The notes below the pieces were generated by a model, which saw nothing but the letters and a program-made list of their open reading frames with translations, made no database searches and was not told the origin of the DNA. A stretch of 64,000 nt of DNA from an uncultured Alphaproteobacteria bacterium (GTDB taxonomy: Bacteria > Pseudomonadota > Alphaproteobacteria > Rs-D84), in NCBI GenBank assembly GCA_944389555.1, contig CALXMU010000003.1, positions 62,001-126,000 on the forward strand, read 5' to 3'. Shown here one piece after another: positions 16,449-24,823 of this stretch. The position numbers and the translations under genes were made by a program. Positions within the stretch are counted from its first letter, which is position 1; each line of letters begins with the position of its first letter.

Positions 16449-17877
16449 AGTCTTAAACGCAATCTTACGGACAGACTTTCATGCCTTTGTGCAGAAAGTC
16501 TTTGAAACAGTATCGCCGAACGCAACGTATCTTGATAATTGGCACATAAAGTTAATATGTTCTGAAATATCAGATATGTTGGCAGGCAACAACAGACGGC
16601 TGATAATAAATATTCCCCCAAGATATATGAAGTCCATTATCTGTTCCGTTGCCCTGCCCGCTTTTATTCTGGGGCACAACCCAAAGGCAACAGTTATATG
16701 CGTCAGTTATTCTGATGACTTGTCCTTAAAGTTCGCAAATGATTGCAGAAATGTAATGGAATCCGATTGGTATAAAGATATGTTCCCTGGCACACGTATC
16801 AGTAAATCCAGACGTTCCGTTGCAGACTTTGAAACCACCAAAAACGGTGGCAGGCTGTCCACATCTGTTGGAGGAACACTTACTGGACGTGGGGCAGATT
16901 TTATAGTCATAGACGACCCAATAAAGCCAACAGATGCCATGTCCGACATAATTCGTGAAAAAGTAAACCAGTGGTTTCAATCCACACTTTGTTCACGTCT
17001 GAATGATAAAAAGCTTGGTTGTATATTGCTGATAATGCAAAGACTGCACGAAAACGATATGACGGGCTTTTTATTAAATTCAGATATGGGCTTTAAACAT
17101 TTGTGCCTGCCCGTAGTTGCCGAAGAAGACGAACATTGGGAAATTAAACGCCCCTTTTCAAATAAAACTTTATACATAACTCGTGCACCAGGCGATTTAT
17201 TACATCCCGACCGTGATGGTGAGCAAGAAATTCTGGAGCTTCGCAAGACTATGGGCGAACTAGCGTTTGCCTGCCAATACCAACAACGCCCCGCCCCATT
17301 GGTCGGCAACCTTATTCATAAGGATTGGATACACTACTACAACGAATTACCTGACAAGATGGACAGAATATTTTTATCTTGGGACACTGCCAGCAAAGTC
17401 AGTGCAAATAATGCTTTTTCAGCATGTAGCGTTATAGGTATTAAAAATCAAAAATTATATTTATTGCAAATTTATCGTGAACGATTGGAATTCCCGGCAC
17501 TTTGTAGAAAAATTTCCGAACTGCACGAAGAATACAAAAATAAATACCCATCGGCGCTTATAACTACACTAATAGAAGATGCATCATCGGGACCATCTTT
17601 GGCACAGCAATTACAGTATGAACACAGAGATATGAAAGTAACACTAGTCAAACCAGACACAGATAAAATCACACGCCTGGAAAGCGTATCAAGTTATATT
17701 GAAAATGGATTGATATTATTTCCAGCAGATGTCGCAAATTGGTGGCAAGATTTTTCCAGTGAACTGTTTACTTTCCCGAACACGACTTTCAAAGACCAGT
17801 GCGATGCATTTTCACAGTGCCTTCACGTTGCGGCACCAATTGCGACAAAACCTGCCCCACAAGTGTTCGTTTTATAA
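16429..17877 (+). CDS. phage terminase large subunit
   Basis: 482 residues. The ATPase part has a Walker-A-like NIPPRYMKS near residue 62, a VSYSDDLS strand, GGTLTGRGAD and a Walker B FIVIDDP near residue 160. The nuclease part has SWDTASK near residue 306 and IEDASSG near residue 385, the acidic residues expected of an RNase-H-fold nuclease. This is the motor that packages DNA into heads. No portal, capsid or tail genes follow, so this element is a defective phage or a satellite-like element rather than a full prophage. Confidence 0.9.
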   Translation: MKTPTIKVLNAILRTDFHAFVQKVFETVSPNATYLDNWHIKLICSEISDMLAGNNRRLIINIPPRYMKSIICSVALPAFILGHNPKATVICVSYSDDLSLKFANDCRNVMESDWYKDMFPGTRISKSRRSVADFETTKNGGRLSTSVGGTLTGRGADFIVIDDPIKPTDAMSDIIREKVNQWFQSTLCSRLNDKKLGCILLIMQRLHENDMTGFLLNSDMGFKHLCLPVVAEEDEHWEIKRPFSNKTLYITRAPGDLLHPDRDGEQEILELRKTMGELAFACQYQQRPAPLVGNLIHKDWIHYYNELPDKMDRIFLSWDTASKVSANNAFSACSVIGIKNQKLYLLQIYRERLEFPALCRKISELHEEYKNKYPSALITTLIEDASSGPSLAQQLQYEHRDMKVTLVKPDTDKITRLESVSSYIENGLILFPADVANWWQDFSSELFTFPNTTFKDQCDAFSQCLHVAAPIATKPAPQVFVL

Positions 17878-17914
17878 GTTGATAAAAACACACATCCGTG
17901 ATAAACTGAAAGAG

Positions 17915-18090
17915 ATATCAGGAGTTCTGATATTGGGGTGTAGTAACCTCTTCACATGCGTCAGCGCTGACGAAACAGTGCCCTCAACCATAATGGTTGG
18001 AGGGCTGGCGAATAAGACCTATGTCAAATAAGCCACACAATTCATGTGATTGTTACTAACCTCCAACCACCAGATTTCTTGGTGGTTTTT
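17915..18090 (+). ncRNA. candidate structured RNA downstream of terL
   Basis: The intergenic stretch folds into nested perfect stems. ATATCAG/CTGATAT (17915-17933) is a hairpin. TAGTAAC (17941-17947) pairs with GTTACTA (18052-18058), extended by GGGG (17935-17938) with CTCC (18061-18064). Inside that closing stem are CGTCA/TGACG (17959-17972), GCCCTC-AACCA with TGGTT-GGAGGGC (17980-18005, one bulge), TGGC/GCCA (18006-18035) around GAC/GTC (18016-18025), and CACA/TGTG (18036-18048). An intrinsic terminator ends it. No coding frame explains this. Position beside the terminase recalls phage packaging RNAs, but that is only analogy. Confidence 0.6.
18065..18090 (+). terminator. intrinsic terminator of the terL/ncRNA transcript
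   Basis: AACCACC (18065-18071), a nine-base loop, GGTGGTT (18081-18087) and a T run. It stands before the lipoprotein gene, which has its own GGAGG ribosome site. Confidence 0.85.
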
Positions 18091-18108
18091 AACTAATACG
18101 GAGGTCCT

Positions 18109-18639
18109 ATGAGAAAAACATTATTATGCCTAGCAGTTTTATGTTTAACTGGTTGCTACAGCATGGCGCACCTAGAAGACCCAATATCTGCAGAACAAGG
18201 TATTGAGTGTGAATACGATAACTTTGCCAAAACAAATATCTGCAACGGCAGACACATTGTTTCAAAGGCACAAGATTTAACCTCTCCAAGTGCAAACAGT
18301 TACCTTAGCATTGACTTAGCACAACAAGATTTATCACCAAAATTAATTATAAGAGTTAATCAGACCAACAATTGGACATTCCCAAAGCAAGTCATTGATT
18401 CAAATGGCCAAAAACTTGCAACAACCCGAATAGATTCTCAAATACCAGTATGCTACAGCGGTGTTTGTATGACTTGGGAATATATTAGTGTAAATCTTAC
18501 AATGGATTATTTGCGTCAACATGCAGACACAGGCTTTAGCATGAAAACCTATGGAATACGAGGAAACGTAATTATAGAAGTACCTGCTGCATATGTACAA
18601 GGCTTCCTGAATTATATAGACAAACATAAGGCCATATAA
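18109..18639 (+). CDS. putative lipoprotein
   Basis: 176 residues. The signal peptide ends in the lipobox LTGC (Cys about residue 16), so it is probably anchored in a membrane facing the periplasm. The mature part contains a repeat-free beta-rich region with VCYSGVCMTWEY near residue 120. The family is not recognised. GGAGG lies upstream of the ATG. Its stop codon shares a base with the start of the GIY-YIG gene (TAATG), so the two are coupled. Confidence 0.65.
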   Translation: MRKTLLCLAVLCLTGCYSMAHLEDPISAEQGIECEYDNFAKTNICNGRHIVSKAQDLTSPSANSYLSIDLAQQDLSPKLIIRVNQTNNWTFPKQVIDSNGQKLATTRIDSQIPVCYSGVCMTWEYISVNLTMDYLRQHADTGFSMKTYGIRGNVIIEVPAAYVQGFLNYIDKHKAI

Positions 18640-19298
18640 TGAACCGCGGTATTATATATGTAATGTGGAATGAATTGTTCCCAGAATTAGTAAAAATTGG
18701 CATAACACAGGGGCACACCAGTGCAGACGTTGAAAAACGCAGGAAAGAATTATCTCACGGTGAAAATATGCCACAGCCATATGAAGCAAAGTTCGCTATT
18801 TGTGTAAACAACTATGAGAAAATAGAATCCGTCATCCACAAAAGTCTAAACAAACTACGGCATAATCCACACCGTGAATTTTTCAAACTAAGTGTAGATG
18901 AAGCCATAAGTTTATTATCAAGCTATATAATCAGTGGTGGCGCCGTTGAAGTCCCGATAAAGAACTCTTTCTTGCCAGAAGAAAAGAAGGCCATTAAAAA
19001 CCTGGAAAAACAGCGTTCTGCGATTACTTTTCGCTCATTAGATATACCTGTTGGCACAACACTGACCTTTATATCTGCACCGCAATTAAAGGTAAAAACT
19101 TATAATGACTCACGTCGAGTTGTTTTACCAAACGGAGAAACAACCACACTATCAATAGCCGCGAAACGATTACGCGACCAAACAAAACCACAAAATGGAA
19201 TTAAGGGGCTACCCGATGGTGCAAAAGATTTTGCATACCGTGGTAAAAGCCTGTGGGAATTATCATTGGAGAAGCAACGTAATTATATAGAAGCATAA
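18639..19298 (+). CDS. GIY-YIG/T5orf172-type nuclease-like protein
   Basis: 219 residues. The N-terminal 95 or so match the Mug113/T5orf172 branch of the GIY-YIG fold: GIIYVMWN, VKIGITQG, RRKEL, IESVIHKSLN and HREFFKLSVDEAI. This gives the Y, R, H and E expected at the active site, although the second tyrosine motif is VKIG. The C-terminal half is unassigned. Such proteins occur in phages and defence loci. It is coupled to the preceding lipoprotein gene. Confidence 0.75.
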   Translation: MNRGIIYVMWNELFPELVKIGITQGHTSADVEKRRKELSHGENMPQPYEAKFAICVNNYEKIESVIHKSLNKLRHNPHREFFKLSVDEAISLLSSYIISGGAVEVPIKNSFLPEEKKAIKNLEKQRSAITFRSLDIPVGTTLTFISAPQLKVKTYNDSRRVVLPNGETTTLSIAAKRLRDQTKPQNGIKGLPDGAKDFAYRGKSLWELSLEKQRNYIEA

Positions 19299-19301
19299 CC
19301 C

Positions 19302-19739
19302 TTAAAAATTATAATACGTTGTGCCACCGATTTTATTTGCACTGGATGATACACGGCGATTACCAATACTTCCCGTTGTATATGTTGTCGCCCCTATTCT
19401 ATTTGTACTTGTATTAACACGGCTGTCGCCAAAACTGCCCGAATGATAAACAGTATTTCCAATTCTGTTTTCACTGACGTTTACACGCCTATCACCAATA
19501 GAGCCACTGGTATAAACCGTTCCACCTATTCTATTAGAACTAGTATTTACCCTTTCATCACCAATACGACCAGTGGTATACGTCGTATTGCCAATTTTAT
19601 TCGTTGTGGTACTGACATAGTTTCCATCAGAATCACGCCCAGAACAGTAAACAGTATCACCAATAGTATTACAACTGACACCTGCCAAGCACGACATTGG
19701 CACACAAACCATTGCAAATAAAAAACTTAGTTTTTTCAT
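19302..19739 (-). CDS. secreted tandem-repeat protein
   Basis: 145 residues from ATG 19739 with a signal peptide (MKKLSFLFAMVCVPMSCLAG). The mature part is about five repeats of 22 residues built on NxIGxTxYxxGxxGxxRVxxS, giving a beta-helix-like or adhesin-like periodicity of T/S, N, G and Y. The first unit carries two cysteines (VSCNTIGDTVYCSG). Repeats of this sort form surface or fibre structures. The start is chosen for the signal peptide; a -10-like TATATA lies seven bases upstream without a ribosome site. It ends three bases from the convergent GIY-YIG gene. Confidence 0.7.
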   Translation of the reverse strand: MKKLSFLFAMVCVPMSCLAGVSCNTIGDTVYCSGRDSDGNYVSTTTNKIGNTTYTTGRIGDERVNTSSNRIGGTVYTSGSIGDRRVNVSENRIGNTVYHSGSFGDSRVNTSTNRIGATTYTTGSIGNRRVSSSANKIGGTTYYNF

Positions 19740-19744
19740 ACTGT

Positions 19745-19775
19745 TATATATAATACAAATCACACCATTTATCAA
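19745..19775 (-). promoter_or_regulatory. promoter giving a leaderless transcript
   Basis: On the minus strand TTGATA (complement of 19770-19775) and TATATA (complement of 19747-19752) have a 17-base spacer, and the -10 box ends seven bases before the ATG of the repeat protein. Confidence 0.5.
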
Positions 19776-19800
19776 CTCGTTACAAGAATCTTTATTTATC

Positions 19801-20113
19801 ATGATGCGGGATCATATAACTTACAAAATGCAAACATTTTTGGATATACGCCATGATTAAAAGAAAATAGTCATTTTACCACTCTTATTTCTTAAAAACT
19901 ATCAAGTATAGATTCATAAAATCTTAATAATTTGGCACACTCATCGTAAATTCTTTAGCTGTTTAACATTGATACAATTGTCATGATCAAGGATCATTAT
20001 AACCAGTTTACCAAATAATTCCATTTTTTTATTTGATTATGATCAAAATATATTAAAAATGTTGCAGGAATTAGCTTTTTAGTATACTCTAGTCAAGGAT
20101 AAAAGAGGAAACA
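19801..20113. promoter_or_regulatory. intergenic region with GATC-type dyads before the restriction-modification operon
   Basis: No gene is seen in these 310 bases. Three inverted repeats stand out: ATGAT/ATCAT (19801-19815), ATGATC/GATCAT (19983-19997) and TTTGAT/ATCAAA (20032-20047). A TATACT -10 box lies at 20083-20088. They could be operators or methylation-sensitive control sites for the operon starting at 20114. AGAGG supplies the ribosome site. Confidence 0.4.
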
Positions 20114-20845
20114 ATGCCAAAACAAAAAAATACAAATTTAAAAGATTTATGTGATGGGATTTGTTTTGAAAATTGTGATTACAAAGATCTAATAAAAAAA
20201 ATAGAAGAAAAAAATATAAAAGTAGATTTAATTCTTACTGATCCACCATATTGTGTTAGTCGTACCAATCAATTAGGCTTTTCGAATATGGGAAGATCTG
20301 GCATGAATTACGGCAAATGGGACTATGACTTTGATCAAAAAGAGTGGATAAAACTAAGTGCTCCTCTACTAAAAGAAGGAGGTAGTTTTATCATTTTTAA
20401 TGATTGGAAAAATTTTTCATACCTTGTTGAAGAGTTAGAAAAAAACAATTTTTGTATCAAAGACTTGTTACGCTGGGAAAAAAGCAATCCTATGCCAAGA
20501 AATGTTAACAGTCGTTATGTAACTGATTGCGAAATGGCTATCTGGGCAGTTAAAGGGAAAAAGAAATGGACCTTCAATAAAGACACAAATGAACCGTATT
20601 TAAAACCATGTTTTAAATCTGGGGTAGTTTTAGGAAAAAATAGAATTCACCCCACACAAAAAAATTTAAATTTATTTGAAGAAATTATAAAAATACATTC
20701 AAATCCAAATGATTTGGTTTTTGACCCATTTTGTGGTTCGGGAACAACTGCTGTTGCATGTAAACATTTAAACCGCAAATTTATTGGCTCAGAAATAGAC
20801 TCAGAATACTATAAAAAGGCACTAAAAAGGTTATTATGTTCATAA
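20114..20845 (+). CDS. type II DNA methyltransferase, beta-class
   Basis: 243 residues. Motif IV LTDPPYC lies near residue 42 and the SAM-binding motif FDPFCGSGTT near residue 204, so motif order is that of beta-class N6-adenine/N4-cytosine enzymes. The length is close to the minimal catalytic core. It overlaps the next methyltransferase by ten bases and is followed by an AlwI-like nuclease gene, so it is inferred to protect one strand of an asymmetric site. The three genes are markedly AT-rich, in line with horizontal transfer. Confidence 0.9.
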   Translation: MPKQKNTNLKDLCDGICFENCDYKDLIKKIEEKNIKVDLILTDPPYCVSRTNQLGFSNMGRSGMNYGKWDYDFDQKEWIKLSAPLLKEGGSFIIFNDWKNFSYLVEELEKNNFCIKDLLRWEKSNPMPRNVNSRYVTDCEMAIWAVKGKKKWTFNKDTNEPYLKPCFKSGVVLGKNRIHPTQKNLNLFEEIIKIHSNPNDLVFDPFCGSGTTAVACKHLNRKFIGSEIDSEYYKKALKRLLCS

Positions 20846-21708
20846 ACCCTATAAGTTATCCAGGAAATAAAAACAAGCTGCTATCTCAGATAACAGCAGA
20901 GATTCCACATGAAACGGAAGTGTTTGTGGATATTTTTTGTGGCAGTGGCGTTGTTGGTGTTAACTCACCTGCTAAAAATATTATTCTTAACGATATATCA
21001 AAACAAGCTCTAGAACTTTTAAACTTTTTCTATACCGAAAATTTTGAAAATATTGTATCCAAAATAGAAGATATTATAAACAAATATCAATTGACCTATA
21101 CTAGACAACAACCAAAAGGTTTTTATATAGAATATAATCATGAGGGCTTATCTAAATACAATAAAGAAGCTTATAATGAATTAAAAAAAGACTATAACCA
21201 AGACAGATCCGTAGATAAATTGTTAGTTCTGCTGATTTACGGATTTAATCATTATATAAGATTTAACAAAAAAGGATTGTTTAACGTCCCTGTTGGTAAA
21301 GTAGATTTTTCAGATTCTATCTACAAAGCATTAGAAGCTTTTGTTAATCATATAAAGACAAAAGAAATATGCCTTAGCAATAAAGACTTTAGAGACGAAA
21401 CACTTTATGCCGATAAAAATGCACTATACTATTTTGATCCTCCATATCTTATCACAACAGCTCCATACAATCAAATATGGACAGAAAAAGAAGAAAAAGA
21501 ACTATTGTACATACTGGACTCTTTAAATGAACAAAAAATAAAATTTATGCTTTCAAACGTACTTCTATCAAACGGAAAAGAAAATATTATGCTAAAAGAA
21601 TGGTCTAAAAAATATCTTGTACTTCCTATAAAAAGACAATACAGAAACGCAAATTATCAAAAAATAAACATTACAGATACAAATGAAGTGCTAATTAAAA
21701 ATTTTTAA
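20836..21708 (+). CDS. D12-class (Dam-like) DNA adenine methyltransferase
   Basis: 290 residues. PGNKNKLLSQI near residue 7 is the SAM-binding FxGxK-like motif of the D12 class, then VDIFCGSGVVG, and FDPPYL near residue 195 is the catalytic DPPY. These enzymes methylate N6 of adenine, often in GATC-like sites. As the second methyltransferase of the operon it would modify the other strand of an asymmetric target, as expected in type IIS systems. Overlap with both neighbours is tight. Confidence 0.9.
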   Translation: MFINPISYPGNKNKLLSQITAEIPHETEVFVDIFCGSGVVGVNSPAKNIILNDISKQALELLNFFYTENFENIVSKIEDIINKYQLTYTRQQPKGFYIEYNHEGLSKYNKEAYNELKKDYNQDRSVDKLLVLLIYGFNHYIRFNKKGLFNVPVGKVDFSDSIYKALEAFVNHIKTKEICLSNKDFRDETLYADKNALYYFDPPYLITTAPYNQIWTEKEEKELLYILDSLNEQKIKFMLSNVLLSNGKENIMLKEWSKKYLVLPIKRQYRNANYQKINITDTNEVLIKNF

Positions 21709-21724
21709 TATAAGAGGTAAAATT

Positions 21725-23428
21725 ATGGGAACTTCTGGCGACAGACAAGGATATAAAGTTTTTTCTATAAATACAACTATTCGTAATCCTCAAAGAAATA
21801 CAGAATTTTTAGAAACTTTTGTGCCATTCAATGGACAAAAGATGGACAAAGATAAACTTATGGATTATTTAATAGAGCTAATAAAAAAAGGAATATATAA
21901 ATTTCAAATTATACCGGAAAAAATAAAGAACAAACTAGACACAGAAGCCCCACTGAATTCAAATGAAGTCGCAGAATTGATTAAACTCAACCCCCAAGCT
22001 ACAGGATGGAATGGCCGCGTACTAACCCAACTAAGATCACTTAAAGATCAGGGTTTTTTACGTTTTGATGAACAAACAATAAAAATAACAAAATTAGGAG
22101 AAGAACTATTAGCAAATAAACAAGACGCTTCTTTTGTTTATACAAAAGCGATGTTGGGTTTACATTATAGCAATCCATGCAGAAAATCCGTCTTAAATAA
22201 AGCCGTTCCATTTTTAAACACACTGTTTGTTATCGATGAAGTTAATAAAATGTGGCAATCTTTAGGAAATGAACCCAAAGGTATATTAAAACACGAATTT
22301 GGGGCTTTTGTTTTATCAATGAAAGATTGTGACTATAAAACAGCAGCAAATAATATAATAGCGTATAGAAAAAAGTATCGTTTTGAACCAAATGAAAACT
22401 TTTTTAACGAATATTTAATAAAAAATAATATATTACCTATTGCTTACAAAACCCTTATTAACGACTATCCTGACGAAGTTTTTAGAAAATTTGAAATGAC
22501 GGGTTTGATTGTACAGCACGGTAAATTCAAATATATGTATTATAATCTTTCTCAATACAATATCGAAAAAGTAAGAGCATTACTGGAACTATATAAAAAT
22601 TATTCTTTCACCGAGTTCCTAACCGAAGATGAGTATTACGCCTACTTATCTTCACTTAACTTACCTTGGGAAAATGATGAAAAAATACACAAAAAAATAG
22701 TTGAAGCTAAAGCCACTGCACTAAAAATGACGCCAGATAAAAGCCTTCCTTTAGAAGCCCAAGAAGCGTATTTAGACAGAGTCTTTTATACCAAAGCTTT
22801 AGAGAAAGCCGTACGAAATACAGATCTAAACATTATCTATAAAGAACTATTAATTTTAGCAGGAAAGATTAAATCTCGTTCAAATTATAATATGATTCCA
22901 GAACCGTTACGCTTAGAATACTTATTGGCTTTAGCCATAGGTAAAAAGTATGGAGTAGAAGGTTTAATTTCCAATATCATATATAACGAAGAAGGTTTTC
23001 CTTTACACTGCGCTCCATCAGGAAAATGTGATATAATATATCTAAATAAGCATGGGGCTTACATACTAGAACCAACTATGCAACGTAACAGAAACCAAAT
23101 ACTAAATAGTGAAACGACAAATGTTGTTAGACATATAGAAAAAGAACAAAAAGAAACTAATTTAGATTACAGACTTATGATGATCGCACCTTATGTGCAT
23201 CCAGATGTAATTAGCTATTTCAAATATCATATAATATCTGATTCCGCAAAAATTCTTTCTATAACAATAGAAAGAGTTGTAGGTCTATTAATAGATAACG
23301 ATACTATCAATGAGCTGAATGATAATTTTGATAATATTTTGGATTTCTTCAGAACAACCCCAAAAGAAGATATCGCTGATATAATAAATAGCTATTCAGT
23401 AAACCAAAATAAAATTATGAATGTGTAA
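21725..23428 (+). CDS. AlwI-family type IIS restriction endonuclease
   Basis: 567 residues. Overall architecture and the segment CAPSGKCDIIYLNKHGAYIL followed by EPTMQRNRNQ resemble the AlwI/PleI/MlyI family. The aspartate of GKCDII and the glutamate of ILEPT are candidate metal ligands of the PD-(D/E)xK core. AGAGG precedes the ATG, which follows the second methyltransferase by 16 bases. Family members cut outside GGATC or GAGTC. The presence of a Dam-like partner makes a GATC-containing site possible, but specificity is inferred only. Length is normal for the family. Confidence 0.75.
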   Translation: MGTSGDRQGYKVFSINTTIRNPQRNTEFLETFVPFNGQKMDKDKLMDYLIELIKKGIYKFQIIPEKIKNKLDTEAPLNSNEVAELIKLNPQATGWNGRVLTQLRSLKDQGFLRFDEQTIKITKLGEELLANKQDASFVYTKAMLGLHYSNPCRKSVLNKAVPFLNTLFVIDEVNKMWQSLGNEPKGILKHEFGAFVLSMKDCDYKTAANNIIAYRKKYRFEPNENFFNEYLIKNNILPIAYKTLINDYPDEVFRKFEMTGLIVQHGKFKYMYYNLSQYNIEKVRALLELYKNYSFTEFLTEDEYYAYLSSLNLPWENDEKIHKKIVEAKATALKMTPDKSLPLEAQEAYLDRVFYTKALEKAVRNTDLNIIYKELLILAGKIKSRSNYNMIPEPLRLEYLLALAIGKKYGVEGLISNIIYNEEGFPLHCAPSGKCDIIYLNKHGAYILEPTMQRNRNQILNSETTNVVRHIEKEQKETNLDYRLMMIAPYVHPDVISYFKYHIISDSAKILSITIERVVGLLIDNDTINELNDNFDNILDFFRTTPKEDIADIINSYSVNQNKIMNV

Positions 23429-23453
23429 TAATAGACATTTTTTATTCTTAATC

Positions 23454-23482
23454 TTGACTTCCTGGGAAAGGTGAGCATAAAT
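23454..23482 (+). repeat. promoter-like repeat R1
   Basis: TTGACT, then a 17-base spacer containing GGGAAAGGTGAGC, then ATAAAT. The same spacer core occurs in R3 (27051) and partly in R2 (24711). The shared spacer suggests a common operator, or repeated copies of the element's integrase-operon promoter. Confidence 0.55.
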
Positions 23483-23570
23483 GCGACAACTGATTAAAAG
23501 GGGGCCGCATGAAGTATAAATCTTAAGAAGATATCAAGCCTAATAACGTTTCTACCGGCAATATCTTTAT

Positions 23571-23608
23571 TATTGATCCTGTCGCATTTTGAATAAAATG
23601 GAACATCG
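23571..23608 (+). repeat. direct repeat, left copy beside the hrgA-like gene
   Basis: 38 bases sharing GTCGNATTTTGAATAAAAT and a terminal CATCG with 24744-24781, with about seven mismatches overall. The pair brackets the HrgA-like gene. Confidence 0.6.
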
Positions 23609-23711
23609 TATCAGACGTCGTAATAACGGCTACCTTCCCTGTCGCGATAGAATATTATTACGCCGTCTGCACCGTAAAATTACCCAACTTGCAGCTGTTT
23701 ATAAAAATATC

Positions 23712-24641
23712 TTATAGTTTCCCAGGACACGCCATCCAGTGTGTTTCCTGAATCTTGTTTTTCGGATTTGCAGAGTAAAAATTATCAACAGCCGCTATAA
23801 AATCTTTAAAATCTGAGTTTACAGAACAAATCCTATTCATAACATTCCAATCCAATAACTCTGTTTTTGGTGCTGGAATAAGGATCTGACTTTCTTGAAT
23901 ATTATCTATATCCAGTTTTATAACACCAATATTATGTGCTTCAGATAAAATTCTAAGATCTTTTAACGCCTTTTCTTCAATATCTGCCGCAACTAAATAG
24001 GAATAATTAGCCCAAGAAGAATTAGATACGGTTTGAAAAAAACTCTCTCTAACATTTGCCATAGTTAAAGAAACTTTTACCTCAAAAGACCATAAATCAG
24101 TTTCTGATCCCTGATAGTGCTTTATACAACGTTTTATATTATCATCCCAATTATCAGATAAAACTCTCATTCCTACTACATCAGGGTACAACCACTTATT
24201 ACCATTTCGTCCATTTGTATTTGAAGATTTCTTCTCATTTATACGCTTAGCATAAATATTTAAATCATCGGCTAAAAATTTACCTAACAAAGAATACAAA
24301 TCTTGCTCCCGCAACTCTTTTTTCTTGCCAACGTGCGATACAAGTACCTCTTTATTAGAAAATCCCCCTTCACTAAAATACGCCAACTTCTTTGGACTAG
24401 TAGCGGCTACTATTATATCTTGATCTAATCTGCCTTGAGAATTTGCTGAATAAATTTCTCTCTGAAACTGTTCAAGCAGATCAGCGACATCTTTTATTCT
24501 ACCTGATTTTTCCATTCGCTTTTTACAATAATCAGGAAAATCTGATACTATGAACTTTGCGATTTCCGGCACTGTAAAATATATTCCTTCACGTTCTTGT
24601 AAAACATTCCTTATATAATCTACAAAAGTCATATTTTTCAT
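23712..24641 (-). CDS. HrgA-like (COG2958-type) restriction-associated protein
   Basis: 309 residues. The N-terminal 80 or so look like a winged-helix domain (FVDYIRNVLQEREGIYFTVP, then EIAKFI). The C-terminal part has the family block LYPDVVGM, WSFEVKVSL and FQTVSNSSWANYSYLVAA. The last resembles nuclease-fold strands with a D and an ExK. Helicobacter HrgA and COG2958 proteins are found in strain-variable restriction loci; activity is not established. The ATG at 24641 has GGAG upstream. It is transcribed against the restriction operon and bracketed by direct repeats, as if inserted as a cassette. Confidence 0.75.
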   Translation of the reverse strand: MKNMTFVDYIRNVLQEREGIYFTVPEIAKFIVSDFPDYCKKRMEKSGRIKDVADLLEQFQREIYSANSQGRLDQDIIVAATSPKKLAYFSEGGFSNKEVLVSHVGKKKELREQDLYSLLGKFLADDLNIYAKRINEKKSSNTNGRNGNKWLYPDVVGMRVLSDNWDDNIKRCIKHYQGSETDLWSFEVKVSLTMANVRESFFQTVSNSSWANYSYLVAADIEEKALKDLRILSEAHNIGVIKLDIDNIQESQILIPAPKTELLDWNVMNRICSVNSDFKDFIAAVDNFYSANPKNKIQETHWMACPGKL

Positions 24642-24710
24642 TTTTTTCTCCAACTAGCATAGGCGAATTATATAACCAAAACTATTCCCAAACAATAAAA
24701 TTTATTTAAC

Positions 24711-24739
24711 TTGACTTTATGAGAAAATTAAGCGTAGCA
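24711..24739 (+). repeat. promoter-like repeat R2 (degenerate)
   Basis: TTTAACTTGACTTT followed by a GAGAAAATTAAGC spacer. It aligns with R1 and R3 but its -10 (GTAGCA) is poor. It sits on the far side of the HrgA-like gene from R1. Confidence 0.5.
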
Positions 24740-24743
24740 GCAC

Positions 24744-24781
24744 TATTGTTCTTGTCGAATTTTGAATAAAATATAGCATCG
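24744..24781 (+). repeat. direct repeat, right copy beside the hrgA-like gene
   Basis: Partner of 23571-23608, offset by 1173 bases and in the same order after its promoter-like repeat. Confidence 0.6.
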
Positions 24782-24785
24782 AATT

Positions 24786-24814
24786 CTGATTTCTTTTTTT
24801 ATTTATGATATAAT
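24786..24814 (+). promoter_or_regulatory. promoter with short leader for the ASCH gene
   Basis: CTGATT (24786-24791), 17-base spacer, perfect TATAAT (24809-24814), nine bases to the ATG. No ribosome site is visible. Confidence 0.5.
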
Positions 24815-24823
24815 CACACATTT

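Larger units (their letters stand above)
23429..23711. other. intergenic relic containing a promoter-like repeat
   Basis: About 280 bases without a supported gene. It begins with promoter-like repeat R1 (23454-23482), followed by a GGGGG-type ribosome site and an ATG at 23510 that reads only four codons past the start. This looks like a decayed copy of the segment upstream of 27121. A 39-codon basic frame (23599-23718) lacks a ribosome site and is not called. Confidence 0.4.

Noticed and set aside
17964-17976. CUGACGA followed by AAAC resembles part of a hammerhead ribozyme core
   Set aside because: No stem II separates CUGANGA from a GAAA element and the downstream GAAUAA does not fit, so the core cannot be assembled.
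23599-23718. Basic 39-codon frame before the HrgA-like gene
   Set aside because: No ribosome site, overlaps a direct repeat and the end of a real gene; likely chance.
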